Shown one piece after another: positions 54,241 to 63,283 of a stretch of 64,000 nucleotides of DNA (position 1 is its first letter; each line of letters begins with the position of its first letter). The stretch is from Verrucomicrobiota bacterium. Lineage in GTDB: Bacteria; Verrucomicrobiota; Verrucomicrobiia; Chthoniobacterales; UBA6821. Below the pieces are notes generated by a model. It was not told the DNA's origin. It did not search any database and saw only the letters and a program-made list of their open reading frames with translations. The stretch lies in NCBI GenBank assembly GCA_021413925.1, contig JAIOPL010000026.1, positions 1 to 64,000 of the forward strand, written 5' to 3'. The translations under genes and the position numbers were made by a program.

Positions 54241-55449
54241 TTAGGAAACGTAGGCTTCCTCGTTGCGAGAGGCCCGAATGATTTCTTCCCCCTCGCATTG
54301 CTCCTGAACCTCGGGATATTCGAAAACCTTCCCCTCGAAGTTCCGAAAGACGACCTTCTCCCTGTCATGGAAGAAGACATAGCCCGGATTGATCGGCACC
54401 TTCCCACCGCCACCCGGGGCATCGATGACGAACTGCGGAACCGCATATCCGGTGGTATGCCCCCGTAATCCCTCGATAATCTCGATTCCCTTGCGGACAG
54501 GTGCCCGAAGGTGAGAGGACCCTTGGATCAGATCGCACTGGTAGAGGTAGTAGGGGCGGACTCGGCAGCGAAGTAGTTTATGAATCAACGATTTCATCAC
54601 TGGGAGCGAATCATTCACTCCGGCCAGCAAGACACTCTGGTTGCCCAGTGGCACGCCGTGGTTGGCAAGCATCGCCAGGGCATCCCTCACCTCAGTGGTG
54701 AGTTCGCGGGGATGATTCGTATGGATGCTCATCCAGAGGGGGTGATGTTTCTGCAGCATCCTGCATAACTCAGGCGTAATGCGCTGCGGCAGAAAGATAG
54801 GCACGCGGGTTCCAAGGCGAAGGAACTCGATGTGTGGGATCGCCCGGAGTCTTGTCAGGAGGGCATCCAGCTTGTCGTCCGAAAAAAGCAAGGGATCCCC
54901 TCCCGAGAGCAGAACGTCGCGAATCTCCGTGTGTGCCTGCAGGTAGGCGATCGCCTCATCGAAGTCGGTGTGCAGTTCCTGCTCGCCTGCCCCGCTGACA
55001 ACGCGCGATCGCGTGCAGTAGCGGCAGTAGGCGGCGCACCGGTCGGTGATGAGAAAGAGTACACGGTCGGGATAACGATGGACCAATCCGGGAACAGGCA
55101 TATGACTGTCCTCGCCGCAGGGATCAGCCATCTCCGCAGGCGAGACTGTTCCCTCCCCAACATGGGGAATGACCTGTCGGCGGATGGGGCAACCAGGATT
55201 CGCCGGTTCGATCAGATTGAAATAATGGGGTGTGATCGCAAGGGCGAGTTTGTTGCCTGAGAGGATGACCCCAGCCCGTTCCTCGGGAGTCAGTTGGAGA
55301 TACTTCTCCAATCCCTCCAGCGTTGTGACCCTGTTCTTGAGTTGCCATTTCCAGTCGTTCCACTGGTCCGGCGGCACATCGGGCCAATATCCGGGAGCGG
55401 AGGAAAGGAACTCCGCCTCGACGCGCGGTTCGGTGATTAAGGAATCCAT
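54241..55449 (-). CDS. kamA: Lysine 2,3-aminomutase-type radical SAM enzyme
   Basis: A 402-residue radical SAM / PLP enzyme. The [4Fe-4S] motif C-x3-C-x2-C is CAAYCRYC near residue 140, DVLLSGGDPLLF follows, and the PLP lysine is in GGGGKVP near 347. The N-terminal region (WKWQLKNRVTTLEGLEKYLQ) is also typical. It converts L-lysine to beta-lysine. The C-terminal zinc/dimerisation-like tail (residues 355-402) is present, favouring KamA over the shorter EpmB of EF-P modification. No acetyltransferase for an N-acetyl-beta-lysine osmolyte is adjacent. It is divergent from a hydrolase gene, with 78 bases between. Confidence 0.9.
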   Translation of the reverse strand: MDSLITEPRVEAEFLSSAPGYWPDVPPDQWNDWKWQLKNRVTTLEGLEKYLQLTPEERAGVILSGNKLALAITPHYFNLIEPANPGCPIRRQVIPHVGEGTVSPAEMADPCGEDSHMPVPGLVHRYPDRVLFLITDRCAAYCRYCTRSRVVSGAGEQELHTDFDEAIAYLQAHTEIRDVLLSGGDPLLFSDDKLDALLTRLRAIPHIEFLRLGTRVPIFLPQRITPELCRMLQKHHPLWMSIHTNHPRELTTEVRDALAMLANHGVPLGNQSVLLAGVNDSLPVMKSLIHKLLRCRVRPYYLYQCDLIQGSSHLRAPVRKGIEIIEGLRGHTTGYAVPQFVIDAPGGGGKVPINPGYVFFHDREKVVFRNFEGKVFEYPEVQEQCEGEEIIRASRNEEAYVS

Positions 55450-55527
55450 CGGCTAATCAAAAAGAGCCTAGGATGGGGGGTGAAATTGTCAACGACGAGG
55501 CCCCTGACTTACGCTTAGGATCCAAGT

Positions 55528-56538
55528 ATGAGATGGAGGTTTCTTTTGATTTTCGCCGTTTGCGTTGCTGTGGTAGACCATGCATCAGCAATCCAGGAGC
55601 AGGGTTATGGGCCAAACTACGCAGGGACAGTTCTTCCCTTCCTGAGTTCGGGAGAGAGATTCAGCTTCCGGAGTGCGGACGGAGTCACAAACCTCCAGGG
55701 CATCCGCTTTCTTCATCCTGTTGCGAAAGGGATGATCGTGGTTCTGAACGGGAGCACTGAGTCCTGGCTGAAGTATGGAGAGCTCTTTTACGACCTCTAC
55801 CATCACGGTTACAGCGTGATTTCCTATGACCATCGGGGGCAGGGACTCTCCCCCCACTTAGTCCGTGCCAACTCCCAGATCGCTCAGATCGATAACTTCG
55901 ACCTCTACGCGGCGGACCTCAATGCCCTTATCCAGCAGGTGATCATGCCGGGAAACCATGAGAAACTCTACCTGCTTGCCCACTCCATGGGTGGAGGCGT
56001 CGCCCTTGATTATCTGGAACGCTATTCATCGCCGTTTCAGGCCGTGGTCCTGAGCGCCCCGATGCTCAGGATCAACACAGCTCCCTATCCCGAATCATTG
56101 GCTCATCTGGTTGTGAAACTTTCCTGCATCATGGGCCTGGGAGACCGCTACTCGATCGGCATGCATGATCACGATCCCAAGGAACCTTTTGAAGGGAACA
56201 AGATCACCTCCAGCAAGGAACGTTGGGAGGCTATCCAACATGTCTGGCAGAATCATCCCGAGGCCGTTCTGGGAGGTCCTTCCAACGACTGGGTCGATCA
56301 GACAATGAACCGCACACCGACCATCAGAAAACATCTTTCCACAATCGACAGCAGAATCCTCATCCTGCAGGCCGGCAGGGATCAGTTCGTGATGAATCCT
56401 GATCAGGTGGTGGCCAGCACACAAATCCCACGGGCCCGTCTGGTGACTTTTCCAGATTCCAAACACGAGATCCTGACAGAACGCGACCCAATCCGGGACC
56501 GCGCCATCGGGCAGATCCTGGAGTTCTTTAACAACTGA
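55528..56538 (+). CDS. Secreted alpha/beta hydrolase (lysophospholipase L2-like)
   Basis: A 336-residue hydrolase with a signal peptide (FLLIFAVCVAVVDHASA) and the Hydrolase_4 / serine-aminopeptidase-like fold. VISYDHRGQGLSPHL is followed by the nucleophile elbow LLAHSMGGGVALDYL near residue 150, the acid in LILQAGRDQFV near 285 and the histidine in FPDSKHEILTERD near 312. The triad is complete, unlike in the other two hydrolase-like proteins of the window. Close relatives of this layout include PldB-type lysophospholipases and monoglyceride lipases; the true lipid is unknown. Confidence 0.85.
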   Translation: MRWRFLLIFAVCVAVVDHASAIQEQGYGPNYAGTVLPFLSSGERFSFRSADGVTNLQGIRFLHPVAKGMIVVLNGSTESWLKYGELFYDLYHHGYSVISYDHRGQGLSPHLVRANSQIAQIDNFDLYAADLNALIQQVIMPGNHEKLYLLAHSMGGGVALDYLERYSSPFQAVVLSAPMLRINTAPYPESLAHLVVKLSCIMGLGDRYSIGMHDHDPKEPFEGNKITSSKERWEAIQHVWQNHPEAVLGGPSNDWVDQTMNRTPTIRKHLSTIDSRILILQAGRDQFVMNPDQVVASTQIPRARLVTFPDSKHEILTERDPIRDRAIGQILEFFNN

Positions 56539-56581
56539 TCCCTTGACCGAACCGCGGGGAAAAGAGACACCTACAACTTAA

Positions 56582-56620
56582 GAATCCACATTTTGGATCC
56601 AATTCTCGGATCCAATCCTC
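56582..56620. repeat. Three 13-base direct repeats upstream of the ROK kinase gene
   Basis: GAATCCACATTTT, GGATCCAATTCTC and GGATCCAATCCTC lie end to end; the last two differ by one base. An A/T-rich stretch and TTATCCACT, 8 of 9 to the DnaA-box consensus, follow at about 56640-56657, directly before the gene. They may be an operator. Confidence 0.6.
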
Positions 56621-56659
56621 ACGGACTCGACTTCATAAAAAAAATATTTATCCACTCCC

Positions 56660-57421
56660 ATGAATGTTCTCACCATCGATATCGGCGGCACCCACGTAAA
56701 AATTCTTCTGAGCGGTGAGAAAGAGCCCCGCAAGATGCCATCGGGATCTGGCTTCACCCCCCTTCAAATGGTCAAGGACGTCAAGATGCTAGCCGAGGGA
56801 TGGAACTTCGCTGTGGTGTCGATTGGCTTCCCTGCCCCAGTCCATAATAACCAACCGGTTGCCGAGCCCTTCAATCTCGGCGGAGGCTGGGTCGATTTTA
56901 ACTACGAGAAGGCCTTTGGATGCCCAGTCAAGATGATCAATGATGCCGCCATGCAGGCCCTCGGCAGCTATAAGGGGGGAACGATGCTTTTCCTCGGTTT
57001 GGGAACAGGACTAGGTAGCGCCGTGGTGAATGACAGTGCCATCCTGCCCATGGAACTGGGTCATCTTCCCTTCAAGAAGAAAACTTTTGAGGATTATGTC
57101 GGCAACCACGGACTAGAGGAAAACGGAAAGGGAAAGTGGAAGAAACATGTCTTCCAGACCGTCGAACTGCTTACGGCGGCCATCCTTCCCGACTATGTGG
57201 TACTGGGTGGTGGCAACGCCAGGCTCCTGAAGGAGCTCCCTCCTGCCTGCATCGCCGGTGATAATGCGAATGCCTTTGAAGGAGGATTCCGGATGTGGTC
57301 AGGACCTGCGGACAGGGCAGTGCTTCAAGATCCCGCCATACACAAGGCATCGCGTGCAACTCGTAAGAAAAAAGCAGCTGCACCGAAGGCTAGAAAAGCG
57401 ATCAAAAGCAGAGGCAAGTAG
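56660..57421 (+). CDS. ROK-family polyphosphate-glucokinase-like protein with basic tail
   Basis: A 253-residue sugar kinase of the ROK/hexokinase fold: ATP loop LTIDIGGTHVKIL, VSIGFPAPV, NDAAMQALGSYKG, the second phosphate loop FLGLGTGLGSA near 113, and then MELGHLPFKKKTFEDYVGN and VVLGGGNARLLKELPP. The ELGHL and EDYVG segments match the polyphosphate-glucokinase branch, which phosphorylates glucose using polyphosphate or ATP. The last 22 residues hold 11 Lys/Arg (RKKKAAAPKARKAIKS), an extension that could contact polyphosphate or nucleic acid. Three direct repeats lie upstream. Confidence 0.8.
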   Translation: MNVLTIDIGGTHVKILLSGEKEPRKMPSGSGFTPLQMVKDVKMLAEGWNFAVVSIGFPAPVHNNQPVAEPFNLGGGWVDFNYEKAFGCPVKMINDAAMQALGSYKGGTMLFLGLGTGLGSAVVNDSAILPMELGHLPFKKKTFEDYVGNHGLEENGKGKWKKHVFQTVELLTAAILPDYVVLGGGNARLLKELPPACIAGDNANAFEGGFRMWSGPADRAVLQDPAIHKASRATRKKKAAAPKARKAIKSRGK

Positions 57422-57502
57422 AAAGCCACAAGCGCTCTGAAGCCGACAGGGCCGACTGGGTCGAGGGGCTGATCAGCCGGGCTCGACAGCACTCAGAAAC
57501 AC

Positions 57503-57910
57503 TTATTCCAGCCTCAGGAGATACACTTCCGGGGAGACGACAAGTTTCGGCAGATGCTCAAGCAGCCGCTGATCGCAGCTCACCATGGGAACGCTTAGTT
57601 GCTGAGAGAGTGCTAGGTATTGGGCCTCTGATCCGGAAACCCCTAAATCAATGGCCATCCTAAGTGCACGCATCGGATCAGGAATTTGCTGACGGCTTCC
57701 TAGACGCATCCTGATCTCCTTCCAGAGTTCTTCCATTGCCAAGGCCGTGTCATCCGCTCTCCCAACCGCAGCCAAGATGTTCAGCATTTCGTGATTGAGA
57801 ATCGGAGGGGTTACCCAGTCAGTATCCCTTCGATAGAGCTCCCTCACAGTTCCCGACACCTCTCCCTCCAGAAAAAGGAAGCTCACCAGTGAAGCGTCAG
57901 CGATGATCAT
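57503..57910 (-). CDS. VapC-like PIN-domain toxin
   Basis: A 135-residue PIN-domain protein: MIIADASLVSFLFLEGE with the first catalytic Asp at residue 4, an acidic NHEMLNIL segment near 47, and GSEAQYLALSQQLSVPMVSC with D-Q at the C-terminal acidic site. It should be a site-specific ribonuclease toxin. Its ATG overlaps the stop codon of the upstream antitoxin gene by one base (TGATG), the classic toxin-antitoxin coupling. Target RNA is unknown. Confidence 0.88.
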   Translation of the reverse strand: MIIADASLVSFLFLEGEVSGTVRELYRRDTDWVTPPILNHEMLNILAAVGRADDTALAMEELWKEIRMRLGSRQQIPDPMRALRMAIDLGVSGSEAQYLALSQQLSVPMVSCDQRLLEHLPKLVVSPEVYLLRLE

Positions 57911-58131
57911 CAGCGCGCCTCCCTTCTGATTTCGGAAATCCAGCCGCGCCCTATCGATCCTCTGGATCGATAGATCGGCGGCAAGGGATTCTGCCTTGTT
58001 GGCACTGCTCTTGCCTTGAGTCCATTCCTTAACAGTTCTCCGATGAGATCCTTGAGGCTGGATCTCTCCTGTGCAGCAAGAATCTTGATTTCTGTAACTA
58101 GCTCATCGGGAAGGTCTAGCGTGGTTCGCAT
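57910..58131 (-). CDS. VapB-like ribbon-helix-helix antitoxin
   Basis: About 73 residues from the chosen ATG (58131; an ATG at 58155 would add 8 residues). The start MRTTLDLPDELVTEIKILAA is a ribbon-helix-helix DNA-binding motif, and the C-terminal part is basic, flexible and likely to bind the toxin. Antitoxin precedes toxin, with one-base overlap, and probably autoregulates the pair. It is unrelated in composition to its neighbours, suggesting the module could be mobile, but no mobile-element ends are visible. Confidence 0.85.
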   Translation of the reverse strand: MRTTLDLPDELVTEIKILAAQERSSLKDLIGELLRNGLKARAVPTRQNPLPPIYRSRGSIGRGWISEIRREAR

Positions 58132-58188
58132 ATTTATGTTTTCGCATTTTACCATATTTATGTCAATGAATTTCCGATTCCAGTCATA

Positions 58189-58401
58189 TCAAAGGCATGA
58201 CCTAAACACCCAAAGCGACCTTGTCTGCATAAGAGAGAGATTTTCATGAGGTGGCAGTGGAGGTATATTCCCTTGGCAGTGAGCAGTCCCTCCAGCAGTC
58301 CCTCCTTCTCCTGCGGAAAAGTCCCACGGAGAAGTCTTGAGGGCGAGAGCCAGGACAAGAAGAAAACCAGTCATCAGTAGATATCTGTACGACCTACGCA
58401 T
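58189..58401 (-). CDS. Possible small secreted protein (doubtful)
   Basis: A 70-residue ATG frame in the 330-base gap before the RND genes. It opens with a basic, hydrophobic segment (RRSYRYLLMTGFLLVLALAL) that looks like a signal peptide, then a Gly/Thr-rich part. A 12-base tandem duplication (AGCAGTCCCTCC twice, 58282-58305) lies inside. No ribosome-binding site is seen. It may be a real orphan or chance. Confidence 0.25.
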   Translation of the reverse strand: MRRSYRYLLMTGFLLVLALALKTSPWDFSAGEGGTAGGTAHCQGNIPPLPPHENLSLMQTRSLWVFRSCL

Positions 58402-58489
58402 CAGGAAGTGACTTGCTAGGAAAAGAAGAATGGTCTTTTTTTGTTAATGGCATTAAGTATTTATGTTCTTACTGCCTCTTTTTTATTCC

Positions 58490-59722
58490 ATGAGCGACGA
58501 TTCTCCCTCTTTCCCCCATCCCACCGATCTGCCAATCCCGGCACCTTTGCCCGGCACCCTTGCCCTGCATGAGGAGCCGACCCCGCCAAAGCGGCCTAAG
58601 CTCATCGTGTTTTTGGCAATTCTGGGAATGATCCTTTTGATAGCCGGCATCGCGGGATGGAAGACCATGCAGATCTCAAAAGCCATCGCGATGGGAAAAG
58701 CCTTCAAGATGCCGCCCGACGCCATCACCTCGCTGAAGGTGAAACAGGAAACGGTCTCCCCTGTTCTCGAAACAGTTGGCTCTCTCGCTTCCCTTCAAGG
58801 TGTGATGCTCAGCGCCGATCTGCCCGGGATCGTGACGTCCATCAATTTCGAATCGGGTTCCCATGCGACCAACGGTCAGTTGCTGGTCCAGCTCGATACC
58901 CGTCAAGAAGAGGCCCAGCTTCGCACGGCGAAAGCCAAACTGGACCTCGCCAAGCACAACCTCGAACGCAATACCGGACTGAGGCAGGGACAGGTCATCG
59001 CGGAGTACGCCCTCGAGGAGAGCAAGAGCCAGTACGACGCAGCCCGGGCCTCAGTTGACGAGACACAGGCCACGATTGACAGGAAGACCATCCGGGCCCC
59101 TTTCGAGGGCTTTATTGGAATCCGTCAGATCAATGCCGGGCAGTACCTTAAGAGCGGCGATCCCATCGTGCAGCTCGAGTCCCTTGACCCCATCTATGTG
59201 AACTTCGCCCTCCCCCAGCAACACCTCTCGAAGTTGCATGTCGGACAGCAGATCCGCCTGCAAGCCGACGGACTTCCGGATAAAGTCTACAAGGGTGTTG
59301 TCAGCGCGATCAATTCCATGGTCGATACCTCCACGCGCAACATCCAGATTCAGGCAACCGTTCCGAATCCTGAACATCTACTTCGCTCAGGCATGTTCTC
59401 GGGAATCCAGGTGCTTCTTCCGAACAAGGAAAGCGCCATCATGATTCCGGCGACCTGTATTCAATACGCTCCCTATGGTGATTCCGTCTATGTGATCGGA
59501 ACCATGAAGGATCCTGAAGGCAAGGAGTACCTTGGTGTGAAGGAGCAAGCGGTCACGCTGGGAAAGACGCTTGGCGATCAGGTTGAGGTGCTCAAGGGGC
59601 TCAAGGAGAACGACGAGATAGCCACCTCGGGGATCTTCAAGCTGCACCAAGCAGGCGCTGTTAAGATCGAGAATAGCGTCCAACCGGGGAACAGCCCGGC
59701 CCCCAAACCCTCGGACAGCTAA
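58490..59722 (+). CDS. RND efflux periplasmic adaptor (membrane fusion protein)
   Basis: A 410-residue HlyD/AcrA-type adaptor. A Pro-rich N-terminus is followed by one membrane segment (LIVFLAILGMILLIAGIAGW, near 36-56), a lipoyl-like domain (LPGIVTSINFESGSHATNGQ), a helical hairpin (LRTAKAKLDLAKHNLERNTG), and beta-barrel and membrane-proximal domains (TIRAPFEGFIGIRQINAGQY). It links the inner-membrane pump encoded 25 bases downstream to an outer-membrane channel, which is not in the window. The start is set at MSDDSPSFP (58490); an upstream ATG at 58463 is possible. Confidence 0.92.
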   Translation: MSDDSPSFPHPTDLPIPAPLPGTLALHEEPTPPKRPKLIVFLAILGMILLIAGIAGWKTMQISKAIAMGKAFKMPPDAITSLKVKQETVSPVLETVGSLASLQGVMLSADLPGIVTSINFESGSHATNGQLLVQLDTRQEEAQLRTAKAKLDLAKHNLERNTGLRQGQVIAEYALEESKSQYDAARASVDETQATIDRKTIRAPFEGFIGIRQINAGQYLKSGDPIVQLESLDPIYVNFALPQQHLSKLHVGQQIRLQADGLPDKVYKGVVSAINSMVDTSTRNIQIQATVPNPEHLLRSGMFSGIQVLLPNKESAIMIPATCIQYAPYGDSVYVIGTMKDPEGKEYLGVKEQAVTLGKTLGDQVEVLKGLKENDEIATSGIFKLHQAGAVKIENSVQPGNSPAPKPSDS

Positions 59723-59747
59723 GCCCGGAAGCCCCGAGCCGTTCCCG

Positions 59748-62700
59748 ATGAAAATCACTGATCTCTTCATCAAGCGCCCCGTCCTGGCGCTTGTGGTCAA
59801 CCTTGTCATTCTGCTGGCCGGCTTTCAGTCGATCCATGTCTTGAATGTCCGGCAGTACCCCCGCAGCGACATTGCCGTCATCAAGGTCACGACCAACTAT
59901 GTCGGGGCCAACGCGGATCTGGTGCGCGGCTACATCACCACCCCGCTGGAGCGGGTCATCGCAGCAGCCGAGGGGATCGACTATATCGAGAGCACCAGCT
60001 CACAGGGGGTGAGCGCCATCACGGTTCACCTGAAGCTGAATTACGATCCGAATGCCGCCCTGACACAGATCCAGGCGAAGCTGGCTCAGGTACGCAATGA
60101 TCTCCCGCCGGAGTCGGAGACGCCGATTATCGAGTTGCAGAATGCGGACGAGCTCCGTGCAGCCATGTATATCGGGTTTGCGGCGAACGATCTTCAGCCG
60201 AATCAGGTGACCGATTTCCTGACGCGCGTCATCCAGCCCAAGCTCACTGCCATCACAGGGGTACAGCGCGCTGACATCCTGGGTGCCCGAGTCATCGCGA
60301 TGCGCATCTGGCTCAAGGCTGACCGTCTTGCCGCCCTCGGCATCTCCGCCACCGATGTCCGCAAGGCGCTCCAAGCGAACAACTATCTCGCCGCCATCGG
60401 AAAAACCAAGGGGACCATGACGTCCATCAACCTGATCGCGAACACCAACCTGACTTCACCGGAGGAATTCCGTCAGCTTGTCGTCAAGGCAAAGAACGGC
60501 GTTCTCGTGCGCCTTCAGGATATCGCCGATGTCGAGATGGGGGCTGAGGATTATGATTCGGACGTCCGCTTCGACGGGCAAAACGCCAAGTTCATCGGCA
60601 TCTGGTGCCTACCAACTGCGAACACCCTTGATGTCTGCAAGAGCGTGCGGGATCAGCTTCCTGAACTCCGCAAGCTGCTTCCTCCGGGAATGACCCTCGA
60701 TGTCCCTTACGACTCGACCGACTTCATCCGCGAAGCGATCCACGAAGTCTTCAAGACACTCTCCGAGACACTCCTGATTGTCGTCGTGGTCATCTTCCTA
60801 TTTTTGGGCTCAATCCGATCCGTGCTCATCCCGCTCGTGGCAATCCCGATCTCGCTGATCGGAGCAGCGTTCATCATGGCCATCTTCGGATTCACTATCA
60901 ATCTACTGACTCTTCTGGCGGTCGTGCTGGCGGTGGGACTTGTCGTCGATGATGCCATTGTTGTGGTCGAGAATGTCGAACGTCACTTGCACGAGGGCCT
61001 CTCTCCTCTCAATGCGGCTCTCCAGAGCGGACGGGAACTCTTCGGTCCGATCATCGCCATGACGATCACCCTGGCGGCGGTCTACACGCCGATTGGCATC
61101 CAGGGCGGCCTGACCGGAGCGCTGTTCCGTGAGTTCGCCTTCACGCTGGCGGGGGCGGTCATCATCTCCGGCATCGTAGCCCTTACCCTCTCCCCGATGA
61201 TGGCCTCGCGACTTCTGCGGCGAGGGGATGACACGCGTGGCTATGCCGGATGGGTGAACCGACGCTTCACCTCGCTCCAGCACGGCTATGTCACCCTGCT
61301 CGCCTCGATGCTCCGCCACCGCGGGGCGGTGCTGACCGTCGCCGGCTTCTGGGTCCTCATCCTGCCACTCCTCTACCTCCTCTCCCCCAAGGAACTCTCA
61401 CCGAAGGAGGATCAGGGGATCGTCTTCACCATCTTCCAGGCATCCCCCTTCTCCACGCTCGAGCAGACACTTCTCTACTCTTCACTTGTCCGAGACACGT
61501 TCCTGGAATTGCCCGAGACCGGTCACACCTTCCAGATCATGAATCCCACGGGAGGATTCGGTGGCATCAGGACAAAGCCCTGGAGTGAAAGGAAGCGTAG
61601 TTGTGAAGAAATCGCGGCTGCCTTGGGCAAGAAAACTGCCGGCATCCCTGGGCTTCGGATTATCGCCACGACACCGCCGGCGCTTCCGGGTGGCAGCAAT
61701 TTCCCCGTCGAGTTCGTCATCTCCTCCACACTGGAACCCCGCCAGCTTCTGGATGCGGCCAACGATCTTGTCAGGACAGCCTTCGGAAGCGGCATCTTCA
61801 TCTTTGCCGACAGTGATCTGAAGTACGACCAGCCTCAGGTCGAAATCGCCTTCGACCGCAACAAGGTCTCTGCCCTGGGTCTCGATCTCCAGCAGGTCGG
61901 CTCCGATCTCTCCACAATGCTGGGAGGCAACTATGTGAACCGCTTCAGCATCCAGGGACGCAGCTACAAGGTGATCCCGGAACTCAAGCGCGGAGACCGC
62001 CTGGACCCTGACTCTCTGGGCAAGATCTATGTCAGCGGACCCGGCGGCCAGCTCATCCAGCTTTCCACCTTCGCTGAGCTGAAGCGCAGCACCGTGCCGC
62101 GTCAGATCAACCGATTTCAGCAGCTCAACTCGGCTAAGATTTCCGCCATCCTCCCTCCCGGCATCACCATCGACCAGGCACTCAAGGTGCTGGAGAAGCG
62201 TGCCGATCAGATCCTCCCGCGCGGCTTCGTGATCGACTACGCAGGCGAGTCCCGCCAGCTCCGTCAGGAAGGCAACAGCCTTGTCATGACGATGGTGCTC
62301 TCGTTCGTTCTGATCTTCCTGGTACTTGCGGCTCAGTTCGAGAGCTTCCGCGACCCCTTCATTATCCTCTTCGGATCGGTGCCACTGGCCCTCTCCGGAG
62401 CCCTTCTCTTCACCTTCTTGGGCGCCACCACCATCAACATCTACAGTCAAGTGGGGTTGATTACCCTTGTCGGCCTAGTGGCCAAGAACGGCATTCTGAT
62501 CGTCGAGTTCGCGAACAATCTCCAGGAGGGGGGCCTCGACAAGTGGCACGCGATTCTGACCGCCGCCGGAACTCGTTTGCGCCCGGTCCTCATGACCACG
62601 GTGGCCACCGTGGTCGGTCACACGCCCCTGATTCTCGCCAGCGGACCCGGCGCCGGTGCGCGCAATAGCATCGGCATCGTCCTTGTCTCGGGAATGATCA

Positions 62701-62834
62701 TCGGAACTCTCTTCACCCTCTTTGTCGTCCCCTCTATCTATTTACTGGTCTCCAGGACCAAGCGCCCCAATCCCTCCCGCGAGGCCCATCACGCCATACT
62801 CGGGGATAGCCCGGCAAAGCTCTCGCTGGCCTGA
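59748..62834 (+). CDS. RND efflux permease (HAE-1/MexB-like)
   Basis: A 1028-residue RND pump. It opens MKITDLFIKRPVLALVVNLV with IYVNYVGANA-type spacing (TTNYVGANADLVRGYITTPL), has an early periplasmic porter domain, then transmembrane helices with the proton-relay aspartates in VGLVVDDAIVVVENVERHL, a second periplasmic domain and a second helix bundle (GLITLVGLVAKNGILIVEFA). Twelve membrane segments are expected. Substrate specificity cannot be told. It is coupled to the adaptor gene. An outer-membrane factor gene is missing here. Confidence 0.94.
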   Translation: MKITDLFIKRPVLALVVNLVILLAGFQSIHVLNVRQYPRSDIAVIKVTTNYVGANADLVRGYITTPLERVIAAAEGIDYIESTSSQGVSAITVHLKLNYDPNAALTQIQAKLAQVRNDLPPESETPIIELQNADELRAAMYIGFAANDLQPNQVTDFLTRVIQPKLTAITGVQRADILGARVIAMRIWLKADRLAALGISATDVRKALQANNYLAAIGKTKGTMTSINLIANTNLTSPEEFRQLVVKAKNGVLVRLQDIADVEMGAEDYDSDVRFDGQNAKFIGIWCLPTANTLDVCKSVRDQLPELRKLLPPGMTLDVPYDSTDFIREAIHEVFKTLSETLLIVVVVIFLFLGSIRSVLIPLVAIPISLIGAAFIMAIFGFTINLLTLLAVVLAVGLVVDDAIVVVENVERHLHEGLSPLNAALQSGRELFGPIIAMTITLAAVYTPIGIQGGLTGALFREFAFTLAGAVIISGIVALTLSPMMASRLLRRGDDTRGYAGWVNRRFTSLQHGYVTLLASMLRHRGAVLTVAGFWVLILPLLYLLSPKELSPKEDQGIVFTIFQASPFSTLEQTLLYSSLVRDTFLELPETGHTFQIMNPTGGFGGIRTKPWSERKRSCEEIAAALGKKTAGIPGLRIIATTPPALPGGSNFPVEFVISSTLEPRQLLDAANDLVRTAFGSGIFIFADSDLKYDQPQVEIAFDRNKVSALGLDLQQVGSDLSTMLGGNYVNRFSIQGRSYKVIPELKRGDRLDPDSLGKIYVSGPGGQLIQLSTFAELKRSTVPRQINRFQQLNSAKISAILPPGITIDQALKVLEKRADQILPRGFVIDYAGESRQLRQEGNSLVMTMVLSFVLIFLVLAAQFESFRDPFIILFGSVPLALSGALLFTFLGATTINIYSQVGLITLVGLVAKNGILIVEFANNLQEGGLDKWHAILTAAGTRLRPVLMTTVATVVGHTPLILASGPGAGARNSIGIVLVSGMIIGTLFTLFVVPSIYLLVSRTKRPNPSREAHHAILGDSPAKLSLA

Positions 62835-62858
62835 AAACTTGGTTGGAAATACACGGAA

Positions 62859-63273
62859 GTTTTTACAGGGATGAAGGGATTGAAAGAAAGGTGTGGAAGA
62901 AGTTGCTGCCACGCAGAACCTCGGTGCCGTTCTCCTTGGTCTCACTCTTGCAAGTGAGCTTGCAAAGTGATTCCAGAGGCAATCTGCTTTGTGTTGCAGA
63001 GCACATGCCGGCTGGATCAGTCAACCTCAAGATCAGCCCTTATACCATTTACGCGATTAGTCTGGTGGAATTTGCGAAGGAATTTTGGTGATGGGCTAGG
63101 CGGAAGACCGAGGGCTATCTGAAGATAACCCGAGGGATGACAACAACGCCCATCGCCGAAAGACCCAGCTGATTCTGCCGGAATAAGAGTGGAGATGGTA
63201 TTAGATCGCCCTCGGGAATAAGGACTCGGTGGTTAACATCCCTTTTATCCCCTTCATCCCTGTAAAACTTCTA
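62859..63273. repeat. Distant inverted pair of CACAGGGATG-family repeats around a 345-base core
   Basis: GTTTTTACAGGGATGAAGGG and ATTGAAAG at about 62859-62890 are mirrored by AACATCCCTTTTATCCCCTT and CATCCCTGTAAAACTT at about 63236-63273. The core has no gene I can support. It contains a strong hairpin at 62942-62970 made of TCACT, TTGCAAG, loop TGAG, CTTGCAA and AGTGA, with one bulged base. Confidence 0.7.
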
Positions 63274-63283
63274 GGCTTTCCCG

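Noticed and set aside
57503-58131. Calling the VapBC-like pair part of a mobile island
   Set aside because: No integrase, tRNA junction or direct-repeat ends flank it.
61482-62450. Minus-strand frame of about 320 codons inside the RND permease gene
   Set aside because: Antisense to a fully conserved pump sequence; no independent start signal or motif.
62843-63091. 82-codon frame after the RND permease
   Set aside because: It starts inside a repeat arm and its translation resembles no protein.
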